Source: Cocos nucifera
Taxonomy: Eukaryota; Streptophyta; Magnoliopsida; Arecales; Arecaceae
DNA: 64,000 nucleotides
Reading direction: 5' to 3'
Assembly: GCA_006176705.1 (NCBI GenBank)
Contig: QRFJ01000294.1
Span: forward strand, 1,240,001-1,304,000
Positions 36,927 to 48,490 of the stretch are shown one piece after another. Made by a program: the position numbers and the translations under genes. Every line of letters begins with the position of its first letter. The stretch's first letter is position 1. Under the pieces are notes generated by a model. It worked only from the letters and a program-made list of their open reading frames with translations. It was not told the DNA's origin and did not search any database.

Positions 36927-39215
36927 TGTAGGAAAAATCTAGTTTTCCGCCATAGAATTGTTCTAATCTGATCTGATCTATAACAAAAAAATTTTAAATT
37001 TTTTTTATAAATCCTAATTAGATCTGAGAGTTCTCAAATCTGATCCTAATAATCTAATATTAAAAATTAAAATTAAAATTAAATCAAAAATTTTTGTTAC
37101 CTGTGATAGGGTAAACTCTTTACCTTATCGATGATCTATCAACAGCTGGGATTCTGGATCTAGCTGCACACGTGCCCAGCCTCTACCATAGTCCACTTAG
37201 GCTGGTTCTAGATGTACTTTTCTTTTGGATCTGATATCAAAAATTAGATCAGATCTAGATCTATGAAGCCTTCAAAATAATCTTCTAAGACAGCTTCTTA
37301 TCTCTTGATATAGAAATCTTATCTTTGATCTATGCTTCAGCTTTTCTCAACGCTTGATTGCTGAACCTTCACCCAATCTAGTATGGGCATGGAGAAGAGA
37401 GAGAGGAGTAGTAGGGGAGGCATGGAGATGGATTTTGTGGCAGCCTTTGGGCATAGGAGATCAAAAGATACAAACTCTAGGGCGTAGGGTCTTTAAATAG
37501 ACTCTGCGCCAACTCTAGAGTCCTGATTGATCAAGCAATCAAAATTGCCTGGCTAAATCAAACTTTAATTTGATATACCATGCCTAACACCAGGTCTCTA
37601 CCTGGTTTTATCACCCAAAACTCTCCAACAGTTTGCGTGAACAATGGATAGGGAGAAGGTGGCGCACAACAACTAATCTCCAAGAGTTTGTTCCATAATA
37701 AACTCTTCCATGCCTTCTCTAATTTGTGTGCACGCAAATATGGGGCAGCCCACATATTTCTTCATGAAAAATATATTGGGATGTGTGTCCCAGATAAATT
37801 CCAAGAGGGGCGCATGTCTCCTCCTTTAATTCTCGCAAAGATCGGGTTAAACGATCCCAAGTCCTGATGTTTATAAAAATTAGTAGGTCTTGTCCTGTTT
37901 CCATCCGGTGGATTAGGATAAGACTAGATCAGGTTAGGATAACCATTTTCTAACTTTGACAAACTCCAGTCAGACTAGGATAAGTGCATATAGGGTTTCC
38001 GAATGAGCCAAATCTAATTTGACTCAATCGAGATGAATAAAATGACTATAGAAGGAGAATGTTAGGCTCAATCATATGCCAGCATGATTTTCTTAAATCT
38101 AATTGAATCTAATCCAAATTAATCAAACTGAGTTAGTCTAATTGATCATATTCAAATCCAAATCCTTATTAGTGTGATCCAGTTAAGTTCAGTTCTATAT
38201 GATAATGAGATATGTCATGATCTCTATCATCAACATCATCGAAATACCTTTTGATGGATCAGAATTTTTTCGATTCACTCAATTAGAATGATCGATCATC
38301 AAGATCATTCTAATTATTCTCAAAATCTACCAGTGATACCTAGCAGTATATGGTTGTAATCCATCAGAACTGAATGCAAATCTCTCGGTGCAGCTACCTG
38401 TGTGATTGGATTGTTCTATCATGAGCTCCGACAGGATTAAGGTTAAGATTAACTTGTCAAATCCAACATACTATCATATGATTGAATCATTCGATTCGAG
38501 TCTGATGTGAAACACTAATAGAAAACTCTTTTCTATTATATCACACTGCCATGGCCATGGGTTTAAGAACTCGATCTCACGATCATCATAAGACTACTTC
38601 TCATCTATCGAGATTAATAGATCCCATCTTGGTGCGATCCAATTTCTACAATGAACATGCTATAGCCAACATACACCTTAGAGTTTCGAATGGCTAGGAG
38701 ATTGAGTTATGATATAGTCAAATTATAACACACTCAAGGTAAACTGCCAATGGACCTTAGGTCTAAGAACCAAATACACATTTACAACATCGAGCTTAGT
38801 CATCAACGAGAAGGTAGACTTCCATATGACTACTCAAGATGGTCACATTCAGTGCTCTTGTTCTCAATGAGTACCTATACTTTCGCTTTAGTGTCTCCAC
38901 ACCATAGACTCAAAACTCATTTATTCTAAAAAAATGATTGTATATCAATCTTTCGAATCAATCACCATCCTCGTGATGATCCTGTGATCAAAAATAATTT
39001 ATGAGTTAATTATGAAAGTACATATCTTAAATTTTTAACTCTTGAAAATATGTATTATTATTTTTATCAACTCAAAAGATGTATCACAGACACTTTACAT
39101 ATAATATGATAGAAGAAATTTTTTTTTATTAATTTTAAGTCAAAATTATAAAAAAGCTCCTAGAAAGTATATTATAAATGTTAGTCAATCTGACTTTTAA
39201 AATACTCATCTAGCA
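36927..39215 (-). repeat. 5' LTR of the copia element
   Basis: Starts tgtaggaaaaatc on the forward strand and ends catctagca. Minus-strand termini are therefore TG...CA as expected. Partner of 28963-31241, collinear throughout with scattered substitutions. Confidence 0.9.
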
Positions 39216-40134
39216 GAGAGAAGAGAGCTGAGAGGATTGTTCCCCTCTAAAGGGAGGGTCTGAGAGAGAGAGAGCTTCTATCATGATGAGGGTTAAATAG
39301 AGAAAAAATAGAAGTTTTGTGAGTCCTTTCCAAACTCAATTTGGAGTTTGGATCGAATTCCATCACCCAGTGCTTCCCTAGCCATCGATCTATAATCAGA
39401 TGCTTCAAATCCCATCAAAATCTGGTTACTGGCTCTAAATCATCATCAAGATCAATTTTGGGTCATTGGATCAATCCATCAGGGGTTTTGGCCGTAGGAT
39501 GGCACCTAGGTGTAACATCCTGGACCAATAAAATAGTAAATTAAAGATTTATATTCATGTATATATGGCATAGTAATTGGAGTTAATGAGCACCACCTCA
39601 TAGGCCTTGTTGCAGAGGTGGTGGTCGAGAGTTGTATGCACACTTGCCCAATCACAATAGGCCCCCTACCTAGAATTAGGATATTCTTGATGATTGTACG
39701 CTTTCTCCGACCATCTCATGTGCTGCCTTGTCGAGCGGGGTTGGGCGGCATAGCAGGGGCAGTGGCGGAGCCGAAGGCCACTAATGCAAGCCTTTTTGGT
39801 GGCGGTTGAAAGATGTTGAAGAGAAAGAGAGAGGAGCAGATGGAGGCAGGGGGAGGAAACGAGGGTGCTGTGGGGTGGACATTACTATATAATTCTTTTC
39901 CCTTTCCATTGGTCAATTTCTTGATGATTTTTTTTCTTGCGACATGTCGAGCCTTGATTGAGCAGATCCAAAAATGATACGGTGGATCTAGTTCAAACAA
40001 TGATTTTTTCAAAAATCATGATTTTAGTTCTAAAATCATGATTGATTCTATCTTTTTCTTTTTAATTGATTTTTTCTGCATTAAACTTGTGACTTGTTGA
40101 GCTTTGGTTGAATTGATTCTAAAATCTAAAATGA
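39216..40134. other. Continuation of the copia-target repeat and unassigned DNA
   Basis: GA-rich start continuing from 28962, then a possible LTR start at 39503 (tgtaacatcctggacca, a common gypsy LTR opening) without a visible partner. Short ORFs at 39341-40012 are unsupported. Confidence 0.35.
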
Positions 40135-40805
40135 CTAGTTTATAACCCCATGCAACGCATGGGATGCAATTTTTTTTGAAAAGATATTTTATTTTATTAA
40201 TTTATTAATAGCTATTATATACATATTTTAAAAATAATTAAAATAATCAAAAAATATATGTTGGACATAGTATGAATTATAAGCTATTTTATTTTTTAAA
40301 AAAAATTTAGAGTTCTCTATGGGCCTCTTGCAGTCTAGCTTCTCCTAAATTCCTCTTCCTCTACTCATATTAGTATTCGTTTTTCTATACTTTGTTCTTT
40401 GCCTCCAGAGCTCACTCTCTCTTTTTTCTTTCCACTATTATGGTGAATCTTAAGAAGCTCTCAAAGAGCCGGGACCTCACTCAAATTAAATGCTCTCCTT
40501 TTTCATAGATCTCTGAAAAAGATAGTGAAATGAAAAGAAAAAGAAAAAGAAAAAAAAGGATCATCTGGAGAAAAATCTTATCCTTAATTTTGTTTCCATC
40601 TTTTCTATGTTTTTGTTCATTTTTCCTATGTTTTTCATCATTTTTCCTCCATTGGCAGATTCAATTGCACCACGAGAACCCTCCATGTAAGTCAGATCTT
40701 CCAAAATCATGTTTGCTACTTCTGATCTGATCATCAAGTTTTATATGATTGATCATATATCACCTAGTATAAATATCAAAAAAGCAGATAGAATACATTG
40801 ATCAC

Positions 40806-40889
40806 AATATGGCTACATGATCGACCTTTATGAAGATTACATATTTTAATATGGCTACATGATCGACCTTTATGAAGATTACATATTTT
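40806..40889. repeat. Perfect 42-bp tandem duplication
   Basis: aatatggctacatgatcgac... occurs at 40806-40847 and again at 40848-40889 with no difference, so it is recent or conserved by exchange. Confidence 0.95.
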
Positions 40890-41697
40890 ACTGAGTAGGA
40901 CCAAAAAAGAATTCTTTCAATCAAAGATCTCCAACCCTACAAAATATCATGCTTCTACCAAGATTAAGCTCTCAAAACCTCAAGGAACCAACTCATGCCA
41001 CCACAACTTGCACAAAATCCCATATACTTGAAACAAAACCCAATGGGAACCTAAGAAACCCCTATAATCTCTCTCAAGTGCTCTCCTTTCCCATAAATCT
41101 CTGAAAAGATAATGAATTGAAAAGAAAAGGAAGTAAAAAGAAAAAAAAATGATCATCTTATCCTTAAATCAAAAGTTTGGCTTGGCAAATATTTATAAAT
41201 CAAATATATTTCGGTGTAAAAAGAAAAATGGCATACCACCGAACACACCTGAAAGTCATAATGGGATAAAACTAATAGCTATAAATTTTTACTTAAAAAA
41301 GGACACACAGGCCCTTCGTTTCTTTCTCTTCACTTTGGAACTCTTTAGAAGAAAGGCTCTAATCCCTATTCTTCTAACCCTTAAGAGCACTTCTTTTTTC
41401 CTATATTTTTCCTATTTTTTCTCTATTTTTCCATCCTCAAGAGTCCCAATTGGGCAGTAGGCTTAGAGCGGCCAAATAGGCAAGCTTAGATGATAGTTGG
41501 GATTTTTTCTGAGGCCACATTTTCGCTTGGCACCCTCATGACCACCTCCCTCCTTGCTGGGCTACCATCACTACTCGCTTTCAAGGCATGGAGCCTAAGT
41601 CCACCCATTCGGTCCATTTTTCTCCCTAGCCGACGTCTCATCCCAAGAAAGCGGCAAGCGAAACCCTAAGGCCCCCAAATCTTTCTAGAAGAAGGTA

Positions 41698-41841
41698 ATG
41701 AGCTCGTCATCCACCACCTTGTCGTCGATGCACAAGGGTGTTTGCCAGTGACCATGGAGGAAATTGGTGGCCTAAATCTGCGATCCCATTCAAGGGATCC
41801 ACTTGCGACTGGGCACCTATGATATTGCCAAGAAGGCTACC
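41698..41841 (+). pseudogene. Captured AP2/ERF DNA-binding domain fragment
   Basis: In one uninterrupted phase from ATG 41728 the translation is MHKGVCQ*PWRKLVA, then *ICDPIQGIHLRLGTYD, then IAKKA. This lines up with the AP2/ERF consensus GVRQRPWGKW, AEIRDP, R-x-WLGTYDTAEEAA without gaps, but has stops in place of the Arg of RPWG and the Glu of AEIRD. The serine-rich lead (41698-41727) suits the region before the domain in ERF proteins, possibly the CRF group. AP2/ERF proteins bind GCC-box DNA in the nucleus. This copy cannot. It lies within Helitron-like element 1. Confidence 0.75.
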
Positions 41842-42427
41842 TATTGGGAAAATTTTCGTATGGATCGATGATATATAAAAGCCCAGGGCCTAAGGTGACC
41901 AAGCATGGCAGGTCCATTATCTGGAATTCTTACCAACTCATGGTCGGTCATAGTTCTTCCTGAGCTAGACCTCAACTATCGCCTAGTCAACATTACACAC
42001 CCTAAGTAGATAAGGCATGTCGACTATTGCTCGATGACTTTTGTGCATAATGGTTGATAGTCCATAATTGGCCGATCGATTGAATAGAACTCGGCTCCTA
42101 ATGATGACACATGACGACCGACTCCTAGTCATCGCCAACTAATCTATGTCTTGATAACACCCAGTTGGCACATCAAACTAAGACTTAAATACCTGCCAGC
42201 TGTTGCAAAGCTATTAAGGCAACAATAACCACCAAGTCTCGAGAATCTCGAATGATAATCTCACTATCCTTCGTAAACCTCGCCTTGATCAAGGGGGATC
42301 GTACCAACTAATTTACCAATTGGAGCTCTGGCCTTCTGTCCATAAGATAGCAAAAGAACCCCTCAAAAGGTATGACATTATTCTAACTCTCACACTCCTC
42401 CATCTATTGAATGGGATTTTGATTTGA

Positions 42428-42979
42428 GTGTCAAAAAGTCCTCACCGAAACAACTTACAATTAGGACTTTTGTGCAGGTCTCATCCTTGGGAGTCTCACC
42501 CGGCCTGTCCACTCCAGCATCCTAGCATTGAGCGGATTCTCGCACCAACACTACCCTTGCCTGTGACACCACCATCAAGTGCCTCTAAGCTAAGAAGAGC
42601 AGCCTCTCTGCGATCTCTGCCACCACAACCTCCACCTTCGCCTCCATCTCTAACTCCAACTCTTCATGCCTCTCCATTGGTGAAGGGGGTGGTGCAAAAG
42701 GCCAGGATGACATGGGACTTACAGCAGGAGGTTGAAAAGGAGCTGCTTGATCTTGACGTAGGTGGGCTCCAAGGGATTAAGGTAGGAGTAGACGTGGAAG
42801 ACATCTTTCTTCTCAACCTTAGCCCCAAAGTCGCTATCATGCTCGACCAATGGGGTATCACCCTTTCGTGGCAAACCAACAAAAAAAGAGTCCAATATGT
42901 CACAACTACAGACCACCAAAAGCTTTATGTATCAAATGAAGGCAGAAGCCTCTGTTTTAATATTTATACTAGCTTATAA
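42428..42979 (+). other. 183-aa open frame of unknown origin, possibly captured gene DNA
   Basis: Proline/serine-rich first half (PPQPPPSPPSLTPTLH) and a less biased second half (EKELLDLDVGGLQGIKV). It ends inside the 3' terminus of the next Helitron, so its stop is not native. GC content is higher than the surroundings. No domain recognised. It may be the continuation of the captured ERF-type gene or another fragment; coding potential is doubtful. Confidence 0.25.
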
Positions 42980-44016
42980 CCCCAAGCAATGCATAGGATA
43001 TGATTTTTTTTTAAATAATATTTAATTTTATTTATCTAATTTATTATATTTGCTCTATATATATATTTTTAAAATAATTAAAATAATTAAAAAAAAAACA
43101 TATTTTGTGTATGGTGTGCATTGTAAATTATTGGATAAATCTTGTGAAGATCCAAGGCTTAAATTATGATAAATCGAGTTGGATACTAAGTTCAATGCCT
43201 TGAAGAAACCTTGAAAGCATCTACATTTATCTGATCTATAGACCATCACCAACCCCTACCCTCCAAAACCCTGCAGGTGATGGGGCAACCAATATTGTAA
43301 CACAGTATATTATTGATTCTACTCTGAAACCTATATTACAAATCTAGCTTAAATCTGTTCTGAGAATCATAGAAGCAATCTTGTAAATTCTTTTCAAAGT
43401 AATAACTCTGCAAAGTCCTAGATCCTCTTGTCTATGAAGAGAATATGAAAGTGAACACATGAACAAATGAAAGGTTTACCACAATCGCTCCCCCCTCCGG
43501 ACCTTCAAGGGCTCAAAAACAAAAAGAAACAAAAATAAGAAAAAGAAGTGACCCTTTTACATTGGTTTTTTTTCTTTCTTTTCCAGAGAGAAACCGGCTA
43601 ATTCATATTTATTAGGGGAAAAAATCATGAAAAAGAAAGATAGTAGTTGACTTGATCGTCCATCCCAGAATGCCCATACAAAGGCATCTATGCGAATTAC
43701 TGTGAGATGAGAGCTCCACGGCTATTGCTTTTTTTTTTTTTTATATGCGAACCAAAGGGAAGGAAAACACCAACCGCAGGACGGGTGCAGTGGAAGCAAC
43801 TTCACAATCAGCAACGCAAGGACCCTTGGCATTTACACAGAGAGAAGCAAGAGATGGGAGAGGAGAAGGCACGGGTGCACCAACAATGCGAGGAGGAAGG
43901 AGATCATACATAAACACGCTCGACTTCTATAAAAACAAAAAAATGAATATGTGGCGGATGGTGCCGTAGAAAAATTAAGTATGTGATAGTTGGAGGCTAC
44001 GGTCTCCATTTTAATA
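42969..44016 (-). mobile_element. Helitron-like element 2 (3' end at 42969)
   Basis: CTAG at 42969-42972 preceded on the forward strand by A, followed by ttataaccccaagcaatgcatagg, a worn hairpin, and an AT-rich tail clearly homologous to the first 150 bp of element 1 (shared ttttaaaataattaaaataat). The 5' end is taken as the beginning of element 3 and is unproven. Contains two overlapping short ORFs at 43707-43969 with no recognisable domain. Confidence 0.5.
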
Positions 44017-47000
44017 CTAGCACGTAACCCGCGCAATGTGTGGAATATTTTTTTTCTGATTTAAAAAATATACCAGCTATAATATTAGTTTTTAATAATT
44101 AAATATTTTATTAATATTTAATAAAAAATATAATAATAAAAAAATATTAATCTCGAGTAGTAAATATTATCGGACATATCTTGTGAAGATCTAATAGCTT
44201 AGATTCCATGAAGCTCCATCCTAAACTCTTTATTTTTTTATTTATTTTTTTAATCATTTTTAAACACCTCAAACCCACCTTCCTCTTATCTTTTGATCCT
44301 CTTCTCTCATACTCCCTAACTCTTCTGATGGCCAAAACAGCGATGCGACCGGTTGAAAGGATCTTTCTCCATCAAGTCACCACTATCACCAACGACAGCA
44401 ACATTTTTTTAGCTCCAAACGAAGTTAGGATATATCACCATGCGGGACTTAATTGTGAAGATATTTAGGTGACCCCATTCTTATCTCTTGCAGGAGAAGG
44501 TTGTGACTATGAAAGGCAGCCTTATGAGATCCCAGGGGTGATCAACTGAAAGAGGAGGACAGGAGAATGGAAAGAATGAGAAATTTATGAAAACGTAAAA
44601 TAGACAAAGGGCCATAATTATTTCCATGATGTCACATTTGCATTTATGCAATTGAAGCCAAAATGTTTCCATATGAAATTAAACATTCATTTGTTAAATA
44701 TATTTTTTAAAAAGTATTTTAATGTGTATATAATGGATATATTATTTATAAACATGGCAAAAGGATATGATTATCCATGATATCAAATTTGCATTTACAT
44801 ATATTAAATATGTTCCAAAAAAAAATTTTATGTATTCGTAGCCAATATACTATCCATAAACATGACAGAAGGAGGGACCTATAATTGAGGTAGCTTTAGC
44901 ACAAGGCAGCGTTATCATAAACAGTTGTGCTACTAATGGCCCTTCTTTAAATACATGATGAAGGAAGAAATACTATTCATTATTTTAAATAATTTTTAAT
45001 ACAAAAAATGCTTGTGAAGAAAACTTTTTGGATTCTTTTTAAATTTATTTTCAATTAAAGACCATGGGACTTTTCTAACAACCTCAATTCAATGGTGAAA
45101 ATTTGATAATGGATATGTTTTTATAAGTTTGATCATGATCAGACGGCATCGAACTTAAGAAATATTACATTGGGGAAAGGCCCGGGAGCTATATATTATT
45201 TGGTGAATCAAATGATGGGAAAAGGCTTAGGAGCGTGGGTCCACTCAGTTGACGATCAAGATCGTGTCTAATCTTAAAGCAAAAAAAGCAGTAAATAAAT
45301 AAATAACTAGAAAGAAAAAAAGATGACGATAGAAACATGATCATATATTTCTAAATATATTTTTTAAGCAAAGATATGGCATTAATACATTCCTAAATAC
45401 TATTTAATATTTATTAAATACTATTTATTTTTTCAAAATATATACTTAAATATTATTTGATATAGTTTAATGCATACATGGTGAATACACTATACATACA
45501 CGTGATGAATGAAGGCTCTGTCAACACATGCAGAGGCCTCTCCATTCATATTTTTTTTGCATAGAAATTCAAGATTACACGATCAAGATTCTAATTCAAG
45601 CCAAACCGTGCGTGCCCAACATCTGAAAATGCACATTATTTCCGTATACTAAACGAGATCAACTTGGTTTCGCAATTACCAATATAGCGCATAAATAATC
45701 ACGGTCGTGACGACATGAACCATTGAAGAAGGGAGGTGAGGTGAAAAAATTGACAGACCTCACACCCTTCCTTTCGAGCAAAATGTGGTAGGAGGAGATT
45801 AATCTTTAACTTTTATTTGACCATAACAGAAGAGAAAACTCAGCCTTAACAAATCCATGCCATGTGACTCCCTCACTCACGGCATACGGTATAAGAGAGA
45901 GAAAAAGGACTTCCCAATAAAATAGGGCATAAGTTCGCTGAGGTAGGGGAAGCTAATCACCTGGGAGGCTGCCGTACTGGCCAGCGACGGCATGAGGCCG
46001 CCGTACAAATGCTCCCATCCCTCCTGTTTCACCATCTAAATTAACCACGAGTCCCCATGATTTAGTATAAAAATATCGATAATCATGGAAAATGAAGAAG
46101 GGAAGGGGAGCGAGATGGTAGATACCTGGTACATCTGGCGTATGGTTCCATCCCGAGCACTGGACTCGGATGGATCGCATTCAGTCTACCAGCAAGCATT
46201 GACATGAGATTCTCCTTTTTGATGAATCAAAGGGGATAAAAAAGCTAACCGATCGAGATGAGAAGAGAAGAGGGAAATCGAGAGACACACACACACACAC
46301 ATATATATAGAGGGAGAGAGGTACGGTTTGCAAAAAGTAAGTGAGAAGCTGAGCGATGGTCCCTCCATCGACATCGACCAGCATCCGACATCCCTCACAT
46401 TCCTTCCATGCGAGAAATAGAAAGGGGAAGGAAAGAGAATAAGAGATTGAATCACAACGAAGATAAGAGGAGTGGAGGGATAAGTGTCGAACTTTGATCA
46501 TGGAGTCTCTTCGAACCGGCACTTGAACGTCGAAGGAGCGACTAAAAAACCTCTGCTAAAATCCCCTCCAAATCCAACTATATTGAAGCTTCCTCTCGAC
46601 TGCCAAATTGATCCTTCGACTTTGAGCTGCCACCATTTGCGATGCCCTCAAATCCCGCCCTTTCCCTTTCTTCTCACCAGCTCTCGTCCCCATCTCCGCT
46701 ACCATTTTCTCTTCCTTTCCAAAAAAATTCCATTCAAGACAGAGAGAAAGGAAAGAGAATAAGAGGTCGGATCACAGCAAAGATTAGAGGAGAAAATGGG
46801 GGAGGGACAAGTGTCAAACTTTGACTTGATGGTGGAACAAAGAAGGGCACAGTGCTCCGCTTCCACGTGAGCAAGATCCATACCTATATTTTATCTCCAA
46901 CAAAAAATCACGTAAAAAATATTTTGCTGTACCGTGAATCACTCATCGACACGTAATGGATGGAGAGATGACAAATGATCGATACAGATAAAAGTATATA

Positions 47001-47025
47001 TATATATATATATATAGATTAGAGA
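44017..47025 (-). mobile_element. Helitron-like element 3 (44017-47025) carrying a PXN-like gene fragment
   Basis: On the minus strand it starts TCTCTAATCTATATATA (5' end at 47025, flanked by A) and ends with a GC hairpin (ccgcgc/gtgtgg with G-T pairs, 44028-44041 region) and CTAG, flanked by T. Both ends fit Helitron rules: 5' TC, 3' hairpin plus CTAG, insertion between A and T, no duplication. Length about 3.0 kb. No Rep/helicase, so non-autonomous. It has picked up exons and introns of a PXN-like carrier gene. The GC-rich block 45.95-46.9 kb differs from its AT-rich ends. Confidence 0.6.
45961..46380 (-). pseudogene. Captured PXN-like peroxisomal NAD carrier gene fragment with introns
   Basis: Three exon pieces are readable on the minus strand. 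Part 1 (about 46380-46325) reads GGTIAQLLTYFLQT and stops at a GT donor. Exon 2 (46203-46126, 26 codons) reads VNACW*TECDPSES and ARDGTIRQMYQ, then GT. Exon 3 (46035-45961, 25 codons) follows TTAG and reads MVKQEGWEHLYGGL then MPSLASTAASQ, then GT. In order these correspond to the N-terminal matrix-loop part of the peroxisomal NAD carrier PXN/PMP (family text: GGIIAQLLTYPLQTV, N-x-RQQTERD, QEGWERLYGGL, PSLAGTAASQ). RQQ became CW* and R became C, as expected from C-to-T decay. The functional carrier moves NAD across the peroxisome membrane. This is a fragment with no membrane-complete protein. Confidence 0.8.
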
Positions 47026-48000
47026 TTTTCAAATCATATCATTTTTTATGTATAAATAGTTTTATGATACTATATCATATTCAATGATTTGGATCATTTA
47101 TATAGGATTCCTAGCCAGATCTGAGCCCAAATTTAGTCGATCTGATTCTAGCCTAGCTCTATATGTATATAAATTTACCATCTCAAAACTACTTCTACAC
47201 CAAAAATCATATAATTCAAAAACTTCTAGTCTATGTATCAAGTGATTAAAAAATATATCTAATTTAATTTTATTTAAGCTGTCTAATTTTTGACTACTTG
47301 ATGCATAAGTTAGGAATCTCTAAATCATATGATTTTTTATGTGCAAATAGTTTTAAGATAGTAGATCACTTTCAACGGCTTGGATCATTGAATCAGATCA
47401 ACCAGATTTGAATTCAGATCAGATCAAAACTCTATAATAGGATCAATGATCCAAACCGTCAAATATGATCTACTACTTTAAAACTGCTTGCATATAAAAA
47501 ATCTTATAATTTAGAGATCCTTAACCTATGCATCAAGTAGTCAAAAATTGGATAGTCTGAATAAAATTGAATTAGATATATTTTTTTATCACTTGATGCA
47601 TAGACTAAAAATTTTCAAATCATATAAGTTTTGATATGTAAATAGTTTTGAGATAGTAGATTATATCCAATGACTTGAATTATCAATATAGGACTCTATT
47701 ATCTAGTTTTGATCCGAATCCAAACATGATATACTACTTCAAAACTACTTATATATGAAAAATTCTATAATTTAGAGATCCTTAACCTATGCATGAAGTA
47801 GTCAAAATTGGATAGTCTGAATAAAATTGAATTAGATATATTTTTTTATCACTTGATGCATAGTCTAGAAATTTTTAAATCATATAAGTTTTGATATGTA
47901 AGTAATTTTGAGATAGTAGATTATATCCAATGGCTTGAATTATCAATATAGGACTCTATTATTTAGTTTTGATCCGAATCTAAATTCAAATTTTATTCGA
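47020..48000. repeat. Foldback/tandem array upstream of the RNA-binding gene
   Basis: Words tttcaaatcatat..ttt, gatatgtaaatagttttgaga, tagtagattatatccaatg and their reverse complements (ctactttaaaactgcttgca, cttaacctatgcatcaagtag) alternate. 47500-47730 is repeated directly at about 47760-47995 (period about 260 bp) with only a few changes. Earlier units at 47030 and 47310 are more diverged, and inverted partners lie at about 47170-47230 and 47450-47580. Confidence 0.8.
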
Positions 48001-48259
48001 GCTATCCCCCCTCTCTTCTCTCTCTCTATATATAGAGAAATGGACTGGGCTTCGATCGATCAGATTTCAGTTCATCTTCGATCGGATCCCGATAGTCGGA
48101 TCAGCACATATCTACGTGCACGTACTTGAAAAGGTGCACCGGCTGAAAAAAAAAGGCTTGCATGTGTCTGAAAAAAAATTAAAAAAAAAATACTACCTGA
48201 AAAATAATTTAAAAAAAATCTTAAGAAAAATCTAAAAATTTTTTTAAAAAATCTTAAAA

Positions 48260-48490
48260 GATTTAGAAAAGAAACATGAAGGTGCCTACATTTAAATGTA
48301 GGTGCCTTCATGTGCTTGAAAGGCGTCTACAATTTAATGTAGATGACTTTAGATTTTTTTTTATAAATTTTTTTAATTTAAAAAAAAATTTATACTATAA
48401 AAAAAAGAAAGATGCCTGAAGGCATCTATATTAAATTGTAGGCACCTACATTTTAAATATAGGTACCTTCAATTTTTTTTTAAAATTTTT
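48260..48490. repeat. Near-palindromic aggtgccta inverted repeats
   Basis: 48274-48313 is a 40-bp near-palindrome (acatgaaggtgcctacattt followed by its complement, two mismatched pairs). Related ggcgtctacaatttaatgtag and gaaggcatctatattaaattgtaggcacc units follow, so the whole block can fold as a larger hairpin. Confidence 0.75.

Larger units (their letters stand above)
28963..39215 (-). mobile_element. Ty1-copia retrotransposon, 10.25 kb, degenerate
   Basis: LTRs lie at 28963-31241 and 36927-39215, and a 5-bp target duplication GAGAG is present at 28958-28962 and 39216-39220. On the minus strand the primer-binding site TGGTATCAGAGC (forward 36913-36924) is perfect and two bases from the LTR. 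The coding order on the minus strand is gag (from 35211), worn zinc knuckle, protease, pre-integrase domain, integrase, RT, RNase H, the Ty1-copia order. Numerous stops and frameshifts make it non-functional; LTR divergence indicates an old insertion. LTRs of 2.28 kb are long for a copia element. Confidence 0.93.
40135..42967 (-). mobile_element. Helitron-like element 1 (3' end at 40135)
   Basis: On the minus strand the sequence ends with a hairpin (stem cccatgc 40147-40153 with gcatggg 40157-40163, loop aac), an AT spacer and CTAG at 40135-40138, followed by T. This is the Helitron 3' signature. The 5' end is not proven; I place it at the start of the next Helitron. The interior holds AT-rich DNA, a perfect 42-bp duplication, a duplicated 90-bp word set (about 40490-40590 and 41080-41170) and a GC-richer gene-derived block with an AP2/ERF remnant (41.6-42.9 kb). 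Confidence 0.5.

Noticed and set aside
46288..46310. (AC)n tract as a regulatory signal
   Set aside because: Ordinary microsatellite inside the captured PXN-like intron.
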